A stretch of DNA of 11,776 nt, from assembly GCA_012962365.1 (NCBI GenBank), contig DTXR01000659.1, positions 1 to 11,776 on the forward strand, in the 5' to 3' direction. This document shows, in pieces, positions 9,506 through 11,776 of the stretch; within the stretch, counting starts at the first letter, position 1, and each line of letters starts with the position of its first letter. The notes beneath the pieces were generated by a model. It had not been told where the DNA came from and searched no databases. It saw only the letters and a list, made by a program, of their open reading frames with translations. Origin of the DNA: Chromatiaceae bacterium (GTDB lineage: Bacteria; Pseudomonadota; Gammaproteobacteria; Chromatiales; Chromatiaceae). The position numbers and the translations under genes were made by a program.

Positions 9506-10066
9506 GTGAAGCCGCCTGAAGAAGACATGCAGGAAGTCAAGAGCAAGGCCCGGTTGCTGTATGATCGCGATCAGGTGGAATCTGCGCTGGACCGCATGGC
9601 GGGGGAACTCACGGACAAGGTGTCGGGCCGCGATCCCGTGTTGCTGGCGGTAATGAATGGGGGGCTGATTCCGCTGGGCATGCTGCTGCCACGCCTCGAT
9701 TTTCCCCTGCGGGTGGATTATCTGCACGCCACCCGTTATCGGGAACGCACCTTCGGCACCGACCTGCAATGGAAAAAGACTCAGGAATACCCGCTGGAAG
9801 GGGAAACCGTGGTCGTGGTGGATGATATCCTGGATGAAGGCCACACGTTGCAGGCCATCGTCGACTATTGCCGTGCGCAGGGGGCAGCGGAAGTTGTCTC
9901 TGTCGTGCTCGTACAGAAGACCCACGAGCGCGGAAACGATATGGAAGCAGACATCATCGGCCTGACCACGCCGGACAAATACCTGTTTGGCTACGGGATG
10001 GACTACAAGGGGTATTGGCGCAATGCAGCGGGCATCTATTTTATAGAGGAAGACGGACATGACTGA
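9506..10066 (+). CDS. hpt: Hypoxanthine-guanine phosphoribosyltransferase
   Basis: This type I phosphoribosyltransferase transfers the ribose phosphate of PRPP to hypoxanthine or guanine, giving IMP or GMP in purine salvage. The 186 residues contain the PRPP loop VVVVDDILDEGHTL (102-115, Asp106 and Asp107), an N-terminal VLLAVMNGG segment, Lys138 in VQKTH for the purine ring, and LFGYGMDYKGYWRN near the C-terminus, all typical of HPRT. GTG 9506 is preferred because GGAG (9494-9497) lies 8 nt upstream; ATG 9527 is preceded by a purine run too close to serve well. Which purine is preferred is not visible. It lies 2 nt after nagZ and overlaps the next gene by 8 nt. In Pseudomonas, nagZ and the methylthioinosine phosphorylase gene are also neighbours, from memory, and hypoxanthine from that enzyme would be a direct substrate here. 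Confidence 0.92.
   Translation: MKPPEEDMQEVKSKARLLYDRDQVESALDRMAGELTDKVSGRDPVLLAVMNGGLIPLGMLLPRLDFPLRVDYLHATRYRERTFGTDLQWKKTQEYPLEGETVVVVDDILDEGHTLQAIVDYCRAQGAAEVVSVVLVQKTHERGNDMEADIIGLTTPDKYLFGYGMDYKGYWRNAAGIYFIEEDGHD
10046..10052 (+). promoter_or_regulatory. Strong ribosome binding site of the thioinosine phosphorylase gene
   Basis: GAGGAAG lies 6 nt before ATG 10059, inside the last codons of hpt. It is the best Shine-Dalgarno match in the operon and suggests the downstream gene is translated efficiently in its own right despite the 8-nt overlap. Confidence 0.65.
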
Positions 10067-10802
10067 TCGCATCGCAATCGTGGGTGGCTCCGGCCTGGCC
10101 TGGCTGGAAGAATTGGAAATCGAGCGCCAGAAAATCGTGGTCACGCCCTATGGCGAACCTTCTGCGCCTCTGGCCTTCGGGCATTTTGCCGGTATACCCG
10201 TCGTGTTTCTACCGCGGCATGGCGGTGAGCATACCATTCCGCCGCACAGGGTGAACTACCGGGCAAATATCTGGGCGCTGGAATCGGTGGGCGTCAAGCG
10301 CATCATCAGCGTCGCGTCTGTGGGTGGCATTTCCATGGAACCCGGCATCTTGTGCGTCCCGGATCAGATCATCGATTATACCTGGGGCAGGGATCACACC
10401 TTTGTCGAGTGTTGTGAAACCACCCCGATCAAACATGTGGATTTTTCACAGCCGTATTGCGAGGAGCTGCGCCATATCCTGATCAAGGCGGGTCGAAACG
10501 CCAGTGTGCGCATCAAGACAGAGGGAACCTATGGCGCAACCCAGGGGCCGCGTCTCGAATCTGCGGCGGAAATCCAGCGCATGCATCGGGATGGCTGCGA
10601 CCTGGTAGGCATGACCGGCATGCCCGAAGCTGCCCTGGCGAGAGAGCTGGATCTGTGCTTCGCCCACCTGTCACTGGTGGTCAACTGGGCTGCCGGCCTG
10701 GGCAAAGGCCCCATTACCGCTCATGAAATCCAGAAAAACCTGGACGCATCCATCGAACTGGTAAAATCGTTGCTGAAAAATCTGGAGCTGAGTCAGGCAT
10801 GA
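10059..10802 (+). CDS. S-methyl-5'-thioinosine phosphorylase (MTAP/PNP family)
   Basis: The enzyme splits methylthioinosine with phosphate into hypoxanthine and 5-methylthioribose 1-phosphate, part of the route recycling methylthioadenosine from polyamine and homoserine-lactone synthesis. The 247 residues belong to the MTAP/PNP family 2: IVGGSGL (7-13), phosphate-binding PRHG (52-55), HTIPPHRVNYRANIWAL (58-74), DYTWGRDHT (106-114), YGATQGPRLES (158-168) and GMTGMPEAALARELDL (184-199). The purine-specificity region reads VVNWAAG with Asn209, where methylthioadenosine phosphorylases have aspartates; asparagine favours a 6-oxopurine, as in the Pseudomonas aeruginosa enzyme PA3004, which the sequence resembles throughout as I remember it. 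A methylthioadenosine phosphorylase or purine nucleoside phosphorylase remains possible. It overlaps hpt by 8 nt and the next gene by 4 nt. A methylthioadenosine deaminase, needed to make the substrate, is not in the window. Confidence 0.88.
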   Translation: MTDRIAIVGGSGLAWLEELEIERQKIVVTPYGEPSAPLAFGHFAGIPVVFLPRHGGEHTIPPHRVNYRANIWALESVGVKRIISVASVGGISMEPGILCVPDQIIDYTWGRDHTFVECCETTPIKHVDFSQPYCEELRHILIKAGRNASVRIKTEGTYGATQGPRLESAAEIQRMHRDGCDLVGMTGMPEAALARELDLCFAHLSLVVNWAAGLGKGPITAHEIQKNLDASIELVKSLLKNLELSQA

Positions 10803-11668
10803 AAACACGAAAAAAATTGTTGCAGTGGTTGCCGGTTATCAGCGTTTCTTTTGCCCTGATCGTGACGGCGGCTTTTGCTGCTGATGATAGCCAGAAGCCC
10901 CTGGGCAAGATCGAAAGCGAGATAGCGGAAACACCCGACTCTTCCGCTGACACAGGAGCGGCACGGGAACTGGTTGAAAGTTTCGAATTGCATGGTGATC
11001 TCGATGGAGACGGGGATCAGGAAATCGTGCTGGCATTGCGGGACATGCCCGGCAATGGTGTCGCATTCCATTATCTCGTTATTCTGGAAATGGACAGGGA
11101 CAGAGTGAAAAGCCGCTCCCTGTTCGTTGGTGACAGGATCAAGATCCTGGGTGGCGAAATCGCCGGCAACAGGATCACCATCGACCTTCTCGAACAGGCG
11201 CCAGACGATCCGGCCTGCTGCCCGACGCAAAAACTGGTGCGTACCTGGGAAATGGAAAAGGATGGCAGTTTCAGAGAACTGCCGGTAAAGCTGGCGGGAA
11301 AACTTTCCGTCGAGGATATTGCCGGGACAGAGTGGATACTGGCAAACCTGAATGACCAGGCCATGCCCGAGAATCCACAGATCAATCTCATCTATGAAGC
11401 AGGCCGCATTTCCGGCAGTGGTGGCTGCAACAACTACTTTTCAGAGATGAAAGACCTGGAAGCCGAAGCCGGAAACGTAAAGGTTGGCCCGGTGGGCAGC
11501 ACGCGAAAAGTCTGCCCGGACGATATCATGGAGCTGGAAGGCAATTATCTGAAGCACCTGGGGCAGGTAACCCGCTTCAGTTTCACGGGCAAACAGCTGA
11601 TTCTTTCCTGGCGTTCGGCCCAACAGTCCGGAACCCTGGTCTTCACACCCGGCAGAAAACTCGAATAA
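10799..11668 (+). CDS. Exported META (HslJ-like) domain protein
   Basis: Function unknown. The 289-residue product begins with a signal peptide: basic MKTRKK, a hydrophobic stretch to about residue 25 and a likely cut after AFA (27). There is no lipobox cysteine, so a soluble periplasmic or secreted protein is expected. Residues 65-75 read HGDLDGDGDQE, an acidic calcium-loop-like or FG-GAP-like motif with D67, D69, D71 and D73. Adjacent cysteines 140 and 141 follow. Residues about 170-285 form a META domain like that of HslJ: IAGTEWILANL, SGSGGCNNYF (205-214) and KVCPDD (237-242); Cys210 and Cys239 may form a disulfide. META proteins are linked to novobiocin or heat stress in E. coli and to motility or virulence elsewhere, but no activity is established. 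The ATG overlaps the preceding stop by 4 nt, so it is the last gene of the run. Confidence 0.85.
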   Translation: MKTRKKLLQWLPVISVSFALIVTAAFAADDSQKPLGKIESEIAETPDSSADTGAARELVESFELHGDLDGDGDQEIVLALRDMPGNGVAFHYLVILEMDRDRVKSRSLFVGDRIKILGGEIAGNRITIDLLEQAPDDPACCPTQKLVRTWEMEKDGSFRELPVKLAGKLSVEDIAGTEWILANLNDQAMPENPQINLIYEAGRISGSGGCNNYFSEMKDLEAEAGNVKVGPVGSTRKVCPDDIMELEGNYLKHLGQVTRFSFTGKQLILSWRSAQQSGTLVFTPGRKLE

Positions 11669-11690
11669 GCCCCGACCGCATTGTCAGGGC
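11669..11690 (+). terminator. Imperfect hairpin after the operon, possible terminator
   Basis: GCCC-C-GAC pairs with GTC-A-GGGC around a 6-nt loop (seven pairs, one C-A mismatch), beginning directly after the last stop codon. No T tract follows, so it is not a standard intrinsic terminator; it may protect the 3' end or act with other factors. Confidence 0.3.
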
Positions 11691-11703
11691 ACCGTAGTCA
11701 GAC

Positions 11704-11733
11704 TTGCGGAAAACCGTGTAACCCGTGTATAGT
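11704..11733 (+). promoter_or_regulatory. Promoter of the downstream tRNA gene
   Basis: A weak -35 TTGCGG (11704-11709) and a good -10 TATAGT (11728-11733) are 18 nt apart. They are followed by the GC-rich TTCGCCCTCGC, a discriminator of the kind seen at stable-RNA promoters under stringent control. The start would be near 11740, leaving a leader of about 6 nt before the tRNA. Confidence 0.6.
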
Positions 11734-11746
11734 TCGCCCTCGCAAC

Positions 11747-11776
11747 AGGCGCGTAGCTCAGCTGGTTAGAGCACCA
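11747..11776 (+). tRNA. 5' part of a tRNA, probably tRNA-Val(GAC), cut by window end
   Basis: The acceptor strand AGGCGCG is followed by T8-A9, the D arm GCTC/GAGC around AGCTGGTTA, A26 and the first anticodon-stem bases CCA. The anticodon lies beyond the window. The 5' half agrees with proteobacterial tRNA-Val(GAC) genes, which continue CC-TTGACAT-GGTGG, from memory. tRNA-Ile or tRNA-Met are less fitting alternatives. That it is a tRNA is nearly certain; the identity is inferred. Confidence 0.85.

Noticed and set aside
9248..10144. 298-codon open frame on the minus strand across nagZ, hpt and the phosphorylase gene
   Set aside because: It spans three well-supported plus-strand genes and shows no domain; a shadow frame.

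Overview
The window is an ordinary, densely packed stretch of a gammaproteobacterial chromosome. I infer this from close resemblance to E. coli and Pseudomonas proteins as I remember them (Era, RecO, PdxJ, BarA/GacS, CysM, RlmD, NagZ) and from a methylthioinosine phosphorylase of the Pseudomonas type. The moderately GC-rich base composition and the mix of neighbourhoods would suit a Chromatiales-like lineage, for example a sulfur oxidiser. That placement is a guess and no search was run. I see no insertion sequences, phage genes, CRISPR arrays, broken genes or gene-free stretches over 300 bases.

Layout. (1) Positions 1-2290, plus strand: the end of era (GTP-binding P-loop cut off by the window edge), recO with a TTG start, and pdxJ. 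This is the tail of the classic rnc-era-recO-pdxJ cluster, without the acpS that often follows. (2) Positions 2272-5022, minus strand: a 916-residue BarA/GacS hybrid sensor kinase that converges on pdxJ and overlaps its end by 19 bp. (3) Positions 5023-5253: the only sizeable intergenic region, with plausible divergent promoters for barA and for the next operon. (4) Positions 5254-11668, plus strand: a run of eight genes with gaps of at most 15 nt and several overlaps: cysM, rlmD, a CYTH/triphosphate tunnel protein, a YkuD-domain protein without a signal peptide, nagZ, a hypoxanthine phosphoribosyltransferase, S-methyl-5'-thioinosine phosphorylase, and an exported META-domain protein. (5) Positions 11669-11776: an imperfect hairpin, a good tRNA promoter, and the first 30 nt of a tRNA, probably tRNA-Val(GAC).

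How the genes fit together. The long operon is largely salvage and recycling. CysM makes cysteine. NagZ and the signal-less YkuD protein look like two cytoplasmic steps of peptidoglycan recycling. The thioinosine phosphorylase releases hypoxanthine, which the adjacent phosphoribosyltransferase would turn into IMP, while the sulfur-bearing ribose phosphate returns toward methionine. RlmD methylates 23S rRNA, and the CYTH protein probably hydrolyses tripolyphosphate. The META-domain protein has no assigned role. I find no clearly undescribed system. The best leads are the probable cytoplasmic L,D-carboxypeptidase beside nagZ, the overlapping two-step purine salvage pair, and the uncharacterised exported protein at the operon end.
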